Of a DNA stretch of 64,000 nt, positions 54,212 through 64,000 are shown one piece after another; the first letter of the stretch is position 1; each line of letters begins with the position of its first letter. Source of the stretch: Theileria orientalis strain Shintoku (lineage: Eukaryota > Apicomplexa > Aconoidasida > Piroplasmida > Theileriidae); the NCBI RefSeq assembly GCF_000740895.1, contig NC_025261.1, positions 434,001 through 498,000 on the forward strand, given 5' to 3'. The translations under genes were made by a program, and so were the position numbers. The notes beneath the pieces are model-generated. The model had not been told where the DNA came from. It did not search any database and worked only from the letters and a program-made list of their open reading frames with translations.

Positions 54212-57200
54212 CTAGTTTATGTATAATCTCTCAAATTCTCCCGGGGCTTCCTTTGAGGTCGTATTGTTTACTACTGAGCATATGGTTTTCCAATCTTTCC
54301 CCTTTTCGAACTTTTCCTGTATTCTCTTGAAACACTCTTTTGTTGCGTCGAAGATATCTTCTCTGAAATCCTGTCTGAATTCGTCCGTTTCTTTTCTCAA
54401 TAATCTTTTCAGTGATAGCAAGGACTTATTTTCTACGTGAAGTGGCTTGTCTAATTGGCTCAGTTTTCCTATTTTTTGTCTGAGCAGGTCTCTGTCGTTT
54501 AACGTTTCGTATGCCTCCTTCAGCGACGATGGAATGTTCCTATATACGTCTAGCGTTTTTTCAAAGTTCGGATCCGCGTATGACACTAAGATCATGTGCC
54601 CTGTGCTAGATATACTTGCAAATGCTCCGTATGCTCCCAGGGTCATCCTAACTTGCTTGAAGAGGTGTGTTCTTCTTATGTAGTGGAACACTAGTGAGTC
54701 AGAACCGAGAATCTGATCATTCCCGTCAAACAACTTTCCTCCCATTCCAACGTAATTAACATTTGTCGGAGCCACTATCAACTCATCCTTATTTGTGGAC
54801 TCCAGCAACTTGTTTTTCAGCACTTCCTCTACCCACACTTTCGTCTGAGTCTTCTGTTGGCCTGACTTAAACGTCGATGTCAGCTTACTGTGGTACTGAG
54901 TAGCGTTTTTGAGGAAGGAGTCGAGCAGTTCTTGGTCTCCTGTTAAGTTGACAGTCAAGTTCTTCACGTTCATCAACTTCTGTCTGATTTCGTTCAGCTT
55001 CGACTCAACTTTTGACCAGTCCTTCTCCGCAAGTGGCACCAGTTCGTCTCTCAAAAACACCAGCTGCGAGTAACCATTAACCAATTCCTCGGCATAACTG
55101 GACACTGAAAACCTACTAGATAATCTCAAAGAGGCAAACTCGTGCCCTTCATTTGCAACATTTGACTGGAATATGCTTAAACTGCGCTTGGCTAATTCCA
55201 GTCCCTTTCTCGAGTTCGAGAAGTTTGCGTTCTCCAGTAAGTCATTCACGATATCAACCATCTGGTCCGTTTTATGCTTGAGTGACTTCGATCTCACCAC
55301 CAAGTAGCCAAGGCCTTTGGTTGGATCATCGTAGGTCTGGTTGTTTGACTCGGTGGTGAAGTATGTGCTGAATGACACTCCACCCAGGTTCTTGTCGACC
55401 AAGTAGCTCACTTCCTCCGGAGTCAACTTGTCGGTGCCCGATTCCCTTAACATTGATGCAAATAATCCTAAATATTTGAGGTCATCCACTGTGAATCCAT
55501 CCAACGCCAACGCATACTCCATGTATAAAATCCCATGCGATTCTAGCGGGTGCGTGTGTACCAGTATTGTTTTATCGTCCAAATTAGTGTCATGTGATTT
55601 ACAGTCTGTTAGCGTGTTTTCCGATAACTTGTATGATTTCGTTGGAATTGTTTCCTGCTCTCTGCAGACGTCCGATAACTCCAGGGTTTCAAAGGAATTT
55701 AGTACATCATCACCCTCAGCCTTCAGTCTGTCCTTTTTGAAATTGTTGTAATATTCTTCCATTTTATCTACTTCCTCTTTTGATAAATGGGACAGCCTAC
55801 TTTCCAGTTTTTCTGCAATCTTCTTGTTGAACTCCTTTTCATACTCTTTCGACTCTACTGCTTCCATGTGCAGAGTCACTCTCGTTGTGTTGTTCAACAT
55901 GTGCTTTTCTAGGAGGTTAACGAAGTACTTCGAAGGATCATCACTGAAAATCCTCTTCCTTAGCTCAGACATCAGGGTGTCAAACTTCAGCAGTCCGAAG
56001 GGGTCCCTACCGTATTGAAACTGCGTCTGCATCAGACTTATCAGCATCAGCCCCTTGGGGTAATATCCGCTGTTCAATTCCCTCATTTCAAACTCCACCA
56101 TATTCAAGCCTGCGTCTATTGCATCTCTCTTAAACCCCTCTTCTTTAATTTTCTTCAGTGTATCAAAAACCACCTTTTCGAACTTTTGCACCATTTCCTC
56201 CTTTGACCCGTGTTTCAGCTTATCCACTCCCTTTAGTCCCACTGAGAACAGCGACTGCTTATATTCACCTGAAAAGCCTGAGCCTATTACCTTGTTCCCC
56301 AAATTTGAGTCTATGAGCGCCTTGTACAGGACACTTTCTGGCGTGCCCATCAACAAGTACTGCAATACTTGGAATCCTATGTTGTCCACGAAGTCTATTT
56401 TATATCTATCCTTCGACCCCTTGTGCACTGGATCCAGTAGCCATGATATCATGAACTCGTCCTCGTTCGCGTTCGCTGAACTAAACTGCGATGATGCGTA
56501 CTTTGGCTTATCCTTGTACTCTTCAAACTCTATGTTCGAGTCTGCCGACTCCAGGTTTGCGTTGTGTGACAGTTTTCCCGTTTTCGGGTCCTTACTTATT
56601 CCTATATTGTACGTTTTCAGGTACTTATCTACGAAATCCAGTCTATTTTTCAATTCGTAGGGTCCGTAAAAGTACAGGATCGACGTTCTTGGTCCGTAGT
56701 ACAGGTTGTAAAAGTTAACCAGCTCCTGGTGCGTCAGGTCCACTATGTCCTTCGGCGCTCCTCCGCTGATGTACTTGTAGCTGTTGTTGAACAGGTTCTC
56801 GTATGTCATGTAATAAAACAGTGCTGCTGAATCTGACGACCTCTGCTTCATTTCGCTGTACACGATTCCTGCAAATCCTATTGTGCGGTCGTGCAACACT
56901 ATGTCTGCGTCGCTTTTATCTGCGGAGCCGTCTGTGACTCTGTAGTGCCAGCACTCCTGGTCAAAGATCATCTTATCTTTCGTTACGTTCGGTCTAAAGA
57001 ACGAATCCATGTACACGTCTGCTACTTGATAGAATCCCTTTTCGTTTGTTGACGAGAACAGGTACGACGTTCTATCCTTATATGTTACTGCGTTCAGGAA
57101 ACTTGTGAATCCTCCCTGAATCAGGATCGAGAAGGCGTCCTTTGATGGGTACTTGGGTGTCCCTGCTAGCACTGAGTGCTCCAAAACGTGAGGCGATCCC

Positions 57201-57817
57201 TTACTGTTAAGCGGCGGCGTTGGCACACACAGATCAAAGCACATCTCCTTCCCCGAGTTTATGTGCGTTTTCAGCGACATTACGTTGAACCCGCTTAGTT
57301 TGTGCTTGTAATTCGTTGCTACCACGCCCAGATCCGGTATGTACACGCTTCCCGTGTTATCAAACGCCTCGTGGTTATAGTTCTTCGACTCTCTGACCCA
57401 TTCCGGCTCCTCCCCAGCTTCAGTTCTTTTCATGTCCAGTATCGAGTGCTTAAATGCTGTATCGTATGTTGTTTGTTGTGTTGAAGAGCTGTATGATTTA
57501 TTTTGACAATATTGGTGCGATGTGTTTATATGTAACTTGCTTATATATAAGTAATTCGAATTGTTTAACAGATTCCTAAGTGATGGTGTATATTTAGAAT
57601 TGGCGTCAAATATACTTATTATTCTAGAATATTTTAAAGGCGATAGAGCTTGCGTTGATATGTTTCTAACAAATATATGATAGTACAAATAACTTATAAT
57701 ACTAGCACTTGTTATCGATAAGAAATGATGTCGTCTAAAGGGTGTAATAGAATTGAAAAAATACATTTTATACAAAAGGTTGTATTTATATCCGCATTTG
57801 AGATTTAAAAATTGCAC
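54212..57817 (-). CDS. Falcilysin-like M16C metalloprotease, canonical copy
   Basis: A single exon of 1,201 residues, the same length as its paralogue at 46-50 kb. The zinc motif HVLEH is at 210-214, followed by the typical SVLAGTPKYPSKDAFSILI, and the distal Glu in GIVYSEMKQRSS. The rest of the M16C fold (NLYYGPRTSILYFYG, and LTPEEVSYLVDKNLGG in the second half) is present. The first 60 residues contain a hydrophobic stretch (ITSASIISYLYYHIF) before a basic Ser/Asn-rich region, like a bipartite apicoplast leader, while the paralogue lacks the hydrophobic part. This suggests different destinations. The gene lies 65 bp upstream of the potassium channel gene on the same strand. Confidence 0.94.
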   Translation of the reverse strand: MQFLNLKCGYKYNLLYKMYFFNSITPFRRHHFLSITSASIISYLYYHIFVRNISTQALSPLKYSRIISIFDANSKYTPSLRNLLNNSNYLYISKLHINTSHQYCQNKSYSSSTQQTTYDTAFKHSILDMKRTEAGEEPEWVRESKNYNHEAFDNTGSVYIPDLGVVATNYKHKLSGFNVMSLKTHINSGKEMCFDLCVPTPPLNSKGSPHVLEHSVLAGTPKYPSKDAFSILIQGGFTSFLNAVTYKDRTSYLFSSTNEKGFYQVADVYMDSFFRPNVTKDKMIFDQECWHYRVTDGSADKSDADIVLHDRTIGFAGIVYSEMKQRSSDSAALFYYMTYENLFNNSYKYISGGAPKDIVDLTHQELVNFYNLYYGPRTSILYFYGPYELKNRLDFVDKYLKTYNIGISKDPKTGKLSHNANLESADSNIEFEEYKDKPKYASSQFSSANANEDEFMISWLLDPVHKGSKDRYKIDFVDNIGFQVLQYLLMGTPESVLYKALIDSNLGNKVIGSGFSGEYKQSLFSVGLKGVDKLKHGSKEEMVQKFEKVVFDTLKKIKEEGFKRDAIDAGLNMVEFEMRELNSGYYPKGLMLISLMQTQFQYGRDPFGLLKFDTLMSELRKRIFSDDPSKYFVNLLEKHMLNNTTRVTLHMEAVESKEYEKEFNKKIAEKLESRLSHLSKEEVDKMEEYYNNFKKDRLKAEGDDVLNSFETLELSDVCREQETIPTKSYKLSENTLTDCKSHDTNLDDKTILVHTHPLESHGILYMEYALALDGFTVDDLKYLGLFASMLRESGTDKLTPEEVSYLVDKNLGGVSFSTYFTTESNNQTYDDPTKGLGYLVVRSKSLKHKTDQMVDIVNDLLENANFSNSRKGLELAKRSLSIFQSNVANEGHEFASLRLSSRFSVSSYAEELVNGYSQLVFLRDELVPLAEKDWSKVESKLNEIRQKLMNVKNLTVNLTGDQELLDSFLKNATQYHSKLTSTFKSGQQKTQTKVWVEEVLKNKLLESTNKDELIVAPTNVNYVGMGGKLFDGNDQILGSDSLVFHYIRRTHLFKQVRMTLGAYGAFASISSTGHMILVSYADPNFEKTLDVYRNIPSSLKEAYETLNDRDLLRQKIGKLSQLDKPLHVENKSLLSLKRLLRKETDEFRQDFREDIFDATKECFKRIQEKFEKGKDWKTICSVVNNTTSKEAPGEFERLYIN
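54773..55075. repeat. Gene-conversion tract A, copy 2
   Basis: Partner of 46808-47110; 303 bp, about four differences by eye. Both copies are in the same orientation. Confidence 0.9.
55254..55432. repeat. Gene-conversion tract B, copy 2
   Basis: Partner of 47289-47467; 179 bp, no difference seen by eye. Confidence 0.9.
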
Positions 57818-58201
57818 AAAATACTTAATATAATTACTTTTCTGATGGTTGTGTTACACTATATGTGTTGGCAGTACAGAAATCTTAAGCACTTGCTAAA
57901 CCATATTATTAAACAATAATGTAATATCCTTAAAATCTATTTTATTGGTTTTCGATATTATTATGTATATTAGTCCCGTTTATTGTTTTTATTATACTTG
58001 TACCTTGTAATACTATTTTCCTCATATTAATAACTATTTTCTTATCATCTCCTTGATATAATTTTAAATATGATATAATTTCATTGGATTACAACATATT
58101 TTTATGGATTTTAATAAAATATATTATGGTTGGCCTAAAAATGATTAAAATGCTCAACTCGTCCAATTATTCCTCTATTATTAATCATTTGAACAATAAA
58201 T
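57818..58201. other. AT-rich divergent spacer
   Basis: Promoter region between the falcilysin-like gene and the SIZ/PIAS gene, strongly AT-rich with long T/A runs. Nothing coding is seen. Confidence 0.55.
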
Positions 58202-59788
58202 ATGGTTAGAAAATCTTCTCGAGTTCCTGTTGTAAATGAATTTTATTATTGCGTTTGCGCAGGATCATTTGTAGTTAAAGATCAGGACTCGAAACCGCTG
58301 GTCTGCAAGACTTGCGGGAAGTCAAGCCATAGGGAGTGCGCCCGATTCTCAGGAAACGAGGAGGACTTTGAGTGTGTGCTTTGCAAGGTGCACACTTTGG
58401 ACCCGTTCAACGCAGTAGAAGACTTTCTGTGGTACGACTGTATCGGGAACACGAGTACCTACTTCGTCGTGGACGCAGTTAACTTGCGAAAGTGGAGGTC
58501 AAATAACAAGGACGTGTACATGGCGTGCATACCCCTGAACAAGGAAAGGCTGCAGCACGAGTGGCCCAAAACGTTTCAGCTGAAGATAAACAACGACATG
58601 GTTCACATAGTCAAGGAGCCGTCCTGGGAACACAAGAGGCGCGACAACCCAATTAAAATCACACACGCAATGCGTACGGGAGAGAACTTGGTGAATATTT
58701 CGAGCACGACCTACAACGATAACGAACCGCTGTTCTTGCTGATAATTTTCCTGTCGAAGCAGGTCACCGTCGACACAATCCTGAACAACGTGAAGAAGAA
58801 CCAGTGTGTGCCCTACGATGACGCGAGGTCCAGAGTGCACACGATCTTAAACACGGAAATAGGGGACGACGAGATCGTATGCATGGATAGCACGCATAAG
58901 CTGGACTTCAGCTGTCCGGTCACGCTCGACAAGATCGAAGTTCCCACGCGGGGCAAGTTCTGCCGCCACATTCAGTGCTACGACCTGTCAGGGTACTTGA
59001 AGGTCATGGAGCGCACGTCAGCCTTCAACATGAGGTGGCGGTGCCCCGAGTGCCAGTTGATCGTCAAGCCTCACGACCTGGTGGTGGACACGTTCGTTGA
59101 AAAACTGATGAAGGATCTTCCGAACGCGAACACCATCGAACTTGACAAGGAGCTGAATTATCGCATCATCGTGGACGCAAATGCCCTGAGGGCGTCCACG
59201 CTACCGCAGTCTGAAGAAGATCTCAAGGAGCGAGTGGCCGAGGCCGCCGCCGAGCTCAATTTGTCTGAGGATGAGGCGGCCGTCAAGGCGAGCGAGGCTG
59301 TGATTGAGCTCGTGGAGTCTGATGACCACTGCGAGGTCATATGCATCAGCGACGACGAGGCCGGTGCACAGCCGCCGACTCCCCGGAAGAACGGGCGACT
59401 TCGCAAGTCCGGTGCCAGCACTCCCACGAAGCCCAGGAAGTCCAAGAGCAAGTCGACCTCTCCCCATGAGGTCAAGGAGCCGAAGCCACGATCGAGGGGT
59501 TCAGCTCCGCAGTCGGATAAGGACGCGGAATCTGAAGGCACAACTGACACCAAGAGGCGACGCCGGAAGCTGCGGAAGCCTGTTGAGTCAGTGCCGAGCT
59601 TCTACCCTCTCATCGAGGACTCGGCCCTGGCCGACTGCGTGAAGACGTTCAACCAGAGGAACCTCAACGCCTTCAGCAAAACCACTCCGAGCTACGAGGC
59701 GTTCATTCTCAACCCTCCTCTAGTGGACGAAGACCCCGAGCACTTTGTGAATTCCATCTTAGATGGCCTCGGTGATAAGCAAATGTAG
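58202..59788 (+). CDS. SIZ/PIAS SUMO E3 ligase with PHD finger
   Basis: A single exon of 528 residues. A PHD-type zinc finger comes first (about 15-61: CVCAGS, CKTCGKSSHREC, CVLC). A PINIT-like region follows (about 75-190). The SP-RING is at about 230-295: FSCPVTLDKIEVPTRG, CRHIQCYDLSGYL and WRCPECQLIV, with the Cys/His ligands of the MIZ finger in place. A likely SUMO-interacting site is VICISDDEAG, hydrophobic then acidic. The C-terminus is basic (PRKNGRLRKSG, RRRRKLRK), probably for chromatin. The SAP domain found in many relatives is not seen; the protein begins with the PHD, as in plant SIZ1 after its SAP. It moves SUMO from Ubc9 to nuclear targets. Confidence 0.93.
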   Translation: MVRKSSRVPVVNEFYYCVCAGSFVVKDQDSKPLVCKTCGKSSHRECARFSGNEEDFECVLCKVHTLDPFNAVEDFLWYDCIGNTSTYFVVDAVNLRKWRSNNKDVYMACIPLNKERLQHEWPKTFQLKINNDMVHIVKEPSWEHKRRDNPIKITHAMRTGENLVNISSTTYNDNEPLFLLIIFLSKQVTVDTILNNVKKNQCVPYDDARSRVHTILNTEIGDDEIVCMDSTHKLDFSCPVTLDKIEVPTRGKFCRHIQCYDLSGYLKVMERTSAFNMRWRCPECQLIVKPHDLVVDTFVEKLMKDLPNANTIELDKELNYRIIVDANALRASTLPQSEEDLKERVAEAAAELNLSEDEAAVKASEAVIELVESDDHCEVICISDDEAGAQPPTPRKNGRLRKSGASTPTKPRKSKSKSTSPHEVKEPKPRSRGSAPQSDKDAESEGTTDTKRRRRKLRKPVESVPSFYPLIEDSALADCVKTFNQRNLNAFSKTTPSYEAFILNPPLVDEDPEHFVNSILDGLGDKQM

Positions 59789-60113
59789 TTGGACTCACAC
59801 ACACTTCTCCACGGCCGATTGCACTTTAAATATCGCTATGTTCAAAGGTTAATCGTCACTTTATAACCTGTAAGCCTTTAAGCTGCATTCTACTCTCTTA
59901 TTCACCTGAAACGTCCCACATTGGTATTTATTTTTACTATTCTGTCTTTCAATCGGCGGGATTCCACGGTTACCTTTCCTTCAAACATAGATGTGTAAGC
60001 TACGTAAATAATTATCGACTAAGCAGACACAAATATTGAATATACATGTTCTCGTGTTTATATACTGTGAATGTGTAACCTGAATAGCGTATGTGTGCGT
60101 GTACGGGCTTCGT
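59789..60113. other. Convergent spacer
   Basis: About 325 bp between two convergent 3' ends, holding both 3' UTRs. I see nothing else. Confidence 0.5.
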
Positions 60114-60689
60114 TTAGTGTAAATTCACAGTTAGTGTCGCCGGCGTCTTCACGTTGCTGTGCTGCCTGAACACGTTCGGGTACTGGACGCCAGGGTGGTT
60201 TTCGATCAAGTAGTTCTCCTTCATTTTGAAGAGGAAGTCCTTCACCTCGTTCATCGTGAAAGGGTGGTCGAGCCCTCTGTTGAAGTAGCGCACTTCGTAA
60301 GTCATCAGCGCTATCTTGGCCGCGGGCCTCTTACCGCTGTTGTAATACGCCGATAGGATTCGGAATTTTGCTAAAAGGCGTTGGTGTGGTCGTAAACTTA
60401 CGCGAGTTCAGCCAGTATCGGTCCAGCCTCTCCAGGGGTGGCGGGTCTGCGGAATAATGTGGCCTTCCAACGTACCTAGCAGTCTTGAGTACCACAGCAG
60501 GAACCCGAACGAGGCCAGCGCCGCCCAGGTGCTGCCGAACACGAAGAAGTTCCTGCTCGTGAACTGAACCTCGAGGAACTGCCTCCACAGCGGCGTGCGC
60601 GTGTAGTTTGGGGGCTCGAGCACCCACCGCGGCTTTATTATTTCTGAAAAGGCCACGTTTCGCTTCAGTGGCTCGAAAAGCTTGCTCAT
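60114..60689 (-). CDS. Small one-helix protein, possibly mitochondrial respiratory subunit
   Basis: Three exons from ATG 60689 (MSKLFEPLKRNVAF): to about 60478, then about 60448-60401, then about 60373-60114, about 170 residues. One transmembrane helix is clear (FVFGSTWAALASFGFLLWY). The segment before it has aromatic and Arg residues (TRTPLWRQFLEVQFTSRN), and the rest is soluble with conserved-looking Tyr/Phe/Asn/His. The form, no signal peptide and one early membrane helix, is common in the apicomplexan-specific subunits of ATP synthase and of complexes III and IV. This is an inference from shape. Confidence 0.6.
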
Positions 60690-60766
60690 TTGCAATATAT
60701 ACTTAGAAGGCTACTTATACACTGGTTCATACACTACACCACTGTGTACCCACGTTGCGCAAAATA

Positions 60767-63700
60767 TTAAAAGAGTTTCCTCACGTCCCCCGGCGCGACT
60801 CTGAAGACGTACACGTTTCCTCTTCTTCTGTCCAGTCTGCTCTGCCTGTGGTCCGCCCGCGTGTGCAGCAGGATCACCTCCCTGATGTCGTCCATGATCT
60901 CCCTCTTCACCTGGTAGAAGGAGTGTTTCAGGAAGTCCACGTTGGTGTCTATCATCGACGTGTCGATGACGTCCATGTCCAGCCACAGGTTCTTGTTTTC
61001 GTACGACTGCGGTCCTGAGTCGCTTCTTGAGGACCAGAAGATGTTTTTCGTCTTTCTGTATTTGCTCAGCGAGTGTCCTTTTCTAAACAGTTTGCGCAGC
61101 TTCGACCTTCTCTCCTCCTTCTCTTCCTCCATGTCTATCCTAAGTTCCGTTGCCTTCGCTCCTGCTTTATTCTCCTCTCCGCACTCGCATGGCTGTGATA
61201 CTGACTCCATCTCCATTTGCTCGTAATCGTTTTTTCTTATTTTTTCTGTCGACTCGTCATATTCGTTTCTCAATTCATCCATTGAGTCGTAATCTTCGTT
61301 TCCCAGGTCTTCCATTGAATCGTAGTCTTCGTTGCTTCCTTCTATTGAATATGACTTCTTAAACCTCATTTTGTTTCCTGGTTCTGAGGACCCGCAGCCG
61401 TCGTACATTGTAAACGGCTCTTCTTGGCATTCCTTCTTCAGCACCTTCGACAGTATCGACGGACTTGTGCGCATTTCGAATATGCACTTACCCAGCGACC
61501 TTTCTCTGTTGTAGAACTCCGACACCCACAGACAGTTGTCTCTGTTGTTTACGTACATCACTATGTGGTCGCAGTAGCCTCTCAGCAAAAAGTACTCCTC
61601 AGTTCTGAACTTTTCCAGCGAGTAGTCCGGGTTTATCAGGATTACGCTGTCCATTCTCAGCCTTTCGTTCTGCACCTGTGGGTTTACCACCAGGAACTCT
61701 TTCGAGAGCACTGGCATGATCAACCTACTCATCATTATCACTTTTTCCCCTTACCCGTTCCTTATTGCTGAGCTGATAACGTTGAAGAAGATCCTCGCTC
61801 CGCACGAGTGCACCAGGAAGTGCACGTTTTTGATTCCCAGGTTAATCAGGTCGTCGATCAGCACGTTGAACGCCTCCACTATGTTCGGGTTTTGGCACCT
61901 CTTCACTGCCTTTGGGTACGAGAATGCTGAGAATACTCCCCAGCTGTGCCCCTTCCAGTTGAACACGATTGGCAGTACGTACGGCGGCAGCTTTGCGAAC
62001 GACACTATGTGTGCCATTTGTGAGCACGCCTAAACCAATTTTATTATACGGCTTTCACTATACTATCACTCCAATTACTACATACTGGTACCTGCCCATA
62101 CTTAACCAACTACTTTAGTTATACTCACCTCGCTCAGTGTAGTATTATATCCGTGTATATACAATACTACTGTCTCTGAGATTAAGTCGCTCTTCGTCGA
62201 TGGCCTTACTCTACACCATCCGTTTGCCACTATTTTATGGTTATACATTTGCTGTTTATTCTCCCACTCATCTTCGTCTCTTATCAGCATCGAGATTTTA
62301 CTTTTAATTTGTTTGTTGCTACTTTCCTGTGCCTCTTTCGCGTCGTTGTGTTTCTGTGAAATAAATCTTGTTGTGAACGCTTTATACAGCGGCAACTCTG
62401 ACTTCTTCGGCTGACTTGTTCTCTGCAGTGCCGGCATGCTTTTACTCTTCCCTTGGTACTTAACCAACTTGATAACCAACTCGTCCGGCGTGATGTTACT
62501 TTTTTCTCCTGGTCTTACTCTATGCCCTTCTATCTTCAGTGAATCTGTCAGCTTATCCACGTATATACTCATGTGACTCTGATCGCTCGGCTTATTCAAG
62601 TGAAACTGTCTTTTAAGCATTCCTATACACCACTGTGGCGATGATCCCATTATATTTTCAAAACTTCTTTGAAGCAAAAAGAAGACGTCGCACTTGTTCT
62701 TATTCGATGTTTCTTTAAATTTGCGGTACTGAATATATTTTATTTTATTGTTTTTTATACAACTCATATACTCTCACACACATACGACTAATTACTTATG
62801 CTTTTACTACTAAATATCTGTCCTTGTATACGTATGTGCATTGGTGCCCATATATCTGTATATGTCATCGTATTAACGTTCCTATTTCTGCTCCGTATCT
62901 CGCTTACCTCTGGGTTGAAGAAGTATGTTCTTGGCATTTGTCTGAAGAAGTATCCTGAGATTGAGCACTCCGTTGAGGAGACTCCGTAGCGCCTTTTCCC
63001 CTTTGCCAGGTGCGTACCCGTCATGAATGCCACTCGGTTATTCACGAAGATCGAGCCCGAGCCTATTTCCTGCGACGTGAAGGGGCCCACTGGGTACCCG
63101 TGCCACCAGTATCCGTGCAGACGCTCTCCGTATATGTGGTCCTCCAGCCACTCGCCGTAGCCGTGAGGCAGGTTGTTCGAGTCTATTTTCCCGTAGTACC
63201 TCATCTGGTGCCCGAATAGCGGCGTGTCTACATTTTTTATTAACATATACTCCTTACCTCTGCTCTTCGAGAACTCCTTCCTTGGGTTCATCTTCTTTTT
63301 TATGTACATCACCAGTCTGTAGAGTGTTCTGTAGATGCACATGAAGAATCCGCACGAGCGCGTCTCCCAGATCGATGTGTAGTCGTTGTACCTGCTGACT
63401 GTTATGTTCATCTTCCTTTTCGTCATCGTCCTTTTCAGCAGTTGGAAGTGCTCCGTGCACGGGAAGAACTTCCCGTTAAGCGCCAGTATCGGCACAAAGT
63501 ATATGAACGCCCTCGTGAGTGATATGAGGAATATTTGCACTGACGCGTACGAGATCAGGAGCGGCCACACGTACTTCTCTATGTTCGCTATGTTCCTCAT
63601 GACGATAAGCACTATGAGCGTTATGAACATGAACATGTACGACAGGATCACTGGCAGTCTCAGCGGCAGCTTCAGCTGTATCTTCGCCAGCAGGAAGGCT

Positions 63701-64000
63701 GCTCCCAGGAACGCGAGCGACGACACGTAGGCCATTGCTCCTCTCTTCACTTGTATGCTCACCACGTAGTACTGGTCGAACTTTCTGAATACTATGAACG
63801 GCACCAGCGCCAGCACTGAGCAGAACAGGCAGATAAGTAGCGCCTTCTTGTTCGACACCGGCTTTCTTATCCCGTTGAACCTTCTTGAAAACCTTCGGTA
63901 GTCCATGAACCTTATCGTTTGATAAATCATCATTTCTTTTAAATCTACTGGCTCACTTTTTTCTTCGTCCGATTCTTCCATCGGCGACTCGTTTTCATCG
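60767..64000 (-). CDS. Membrane protein with MORN repeats and DUF900-type serine hydrolase (5' partial)
   Basis: Four or more exons; the frame is open to the right edge, so the start may lie outside. The first 200 residues hold four to five membrane helices (ALLICLFCSVLALVPFIVF, LPVILSYMFMFITLIVLIV and others). Then come MORN-like repeats (RYYGKIDSNNLPHGYGEW, GYWWHGYPVGPF). The C-terminal half is an alpha/beta hydrolase of the DUF900 type: VVLYIHGYNTT for the oxyanion hole, VHSCGARIF with the nucleophile Ser, ILINPDYS with the Asp, and FLKHSFYQ with the His. All three catalytic residues seem to be kept. An acidic low-complexity insert with repeats (NEDYDSMEDL, NEDYDSMDEL) separates the Asp and His parts. 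Substrate is unknown; a membrane lipid or acyl ester is likely. Confidence 0.8.

Noticed and set aside
1..64000. CRISPR arrays, insertion sequences, bacterial operators or riboswitches
   Set aside because: This is an intron-bearing nuclear genome; no spaced repeats, terminal inverted repeats or transposase fragments were seen.

Overview
The window is nuclear DNA of an apicomplexan, most likely a Theileria-type piroplasm. The signs are very dense genes on both strands, many introns of only 29-36 bp beside a few of 300-450 bp, a cytosolic HSP90 ending in MEEVD, falcilysin-like M16 proteases, a BK-like potassium channel with RCK domains, and a long secreted protein built from degenerate repeats. 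Overall base composition looks moderate (GC-richer exons, AT-rich introns and spacers), which would suit T. orientalis or T. equi better than T. parva or T. annulata, but I cannot fix the species. All genes were rebuilt by eye from GT-AG junctions that keep the reading frame.

Layout. 0.1-6.0 kb: a 1,792-residue secreted, possibly apicoplast, protein (minus). 6.3-7.6 kb: COA4-like twin CX9C protein (plus) overlapping tail to tail with a GcvH-like lipoyl protein (minus), then ribosomal protein eL37 (minus). 8-11.5 kb: a seven-exon unknown gene, RPB10 and NKAP. 11.6-14.7 kb: the secreted repeat protein. 14.9-17.1 kb: a helical-repeat, possibly mitochondrial RNA-binding protein and a small unknown. 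17.2-19.4 kb: Bud32 kinase and SCO1, convergent. 19.7-27.3 kb: Hsp110 and HSP90, divergent around a 1.1-kb AT-rich spacer. 28-31.9 kb: an ARF GTPase, a secreted orphan and eIF3 subunit L (all plus), then tRNA-Ile(UAU). 32.3-41.5 kb: NOG1 GTPase, a leucine-rich-repeat protein, a coiled-coil protein and the NAT10/Kre33 acetyltransferase. 42-46 kb: small genes, including ATP synthase delta, a cysteine-rich membrane protein with an acidic Trp-bearing tail, and a PEX22-like protein. 46.2-57.8 kb: two falcilysin-like proteases flanking a BK-type potassium channel, all minus. 58.2-64 kb: SIZ/PIAS SUMO ligase, a small one-helix protein, and a membrane-MORN-DUF900 hydrolase running off the right edge.

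Much of the window is housekeeping: ribosome biogenesis and translation (NOG1, NAT10, eL37, eIF3L), mitochondrial respiration (SCO1, COA4, ATP synthase delta, GcvH) and proteostasis (HSP90, Hsp110). The parts most worth attention are the falcilysin pair with gene-conversion tracts, the channel whose selectivity filter is assembled across a 30-bp intron with two possible acceptors, the PEX22-like gene in a lineage thought to lack peroxisomes, the tailed membrane protein, and the large possible apicoplast protein.
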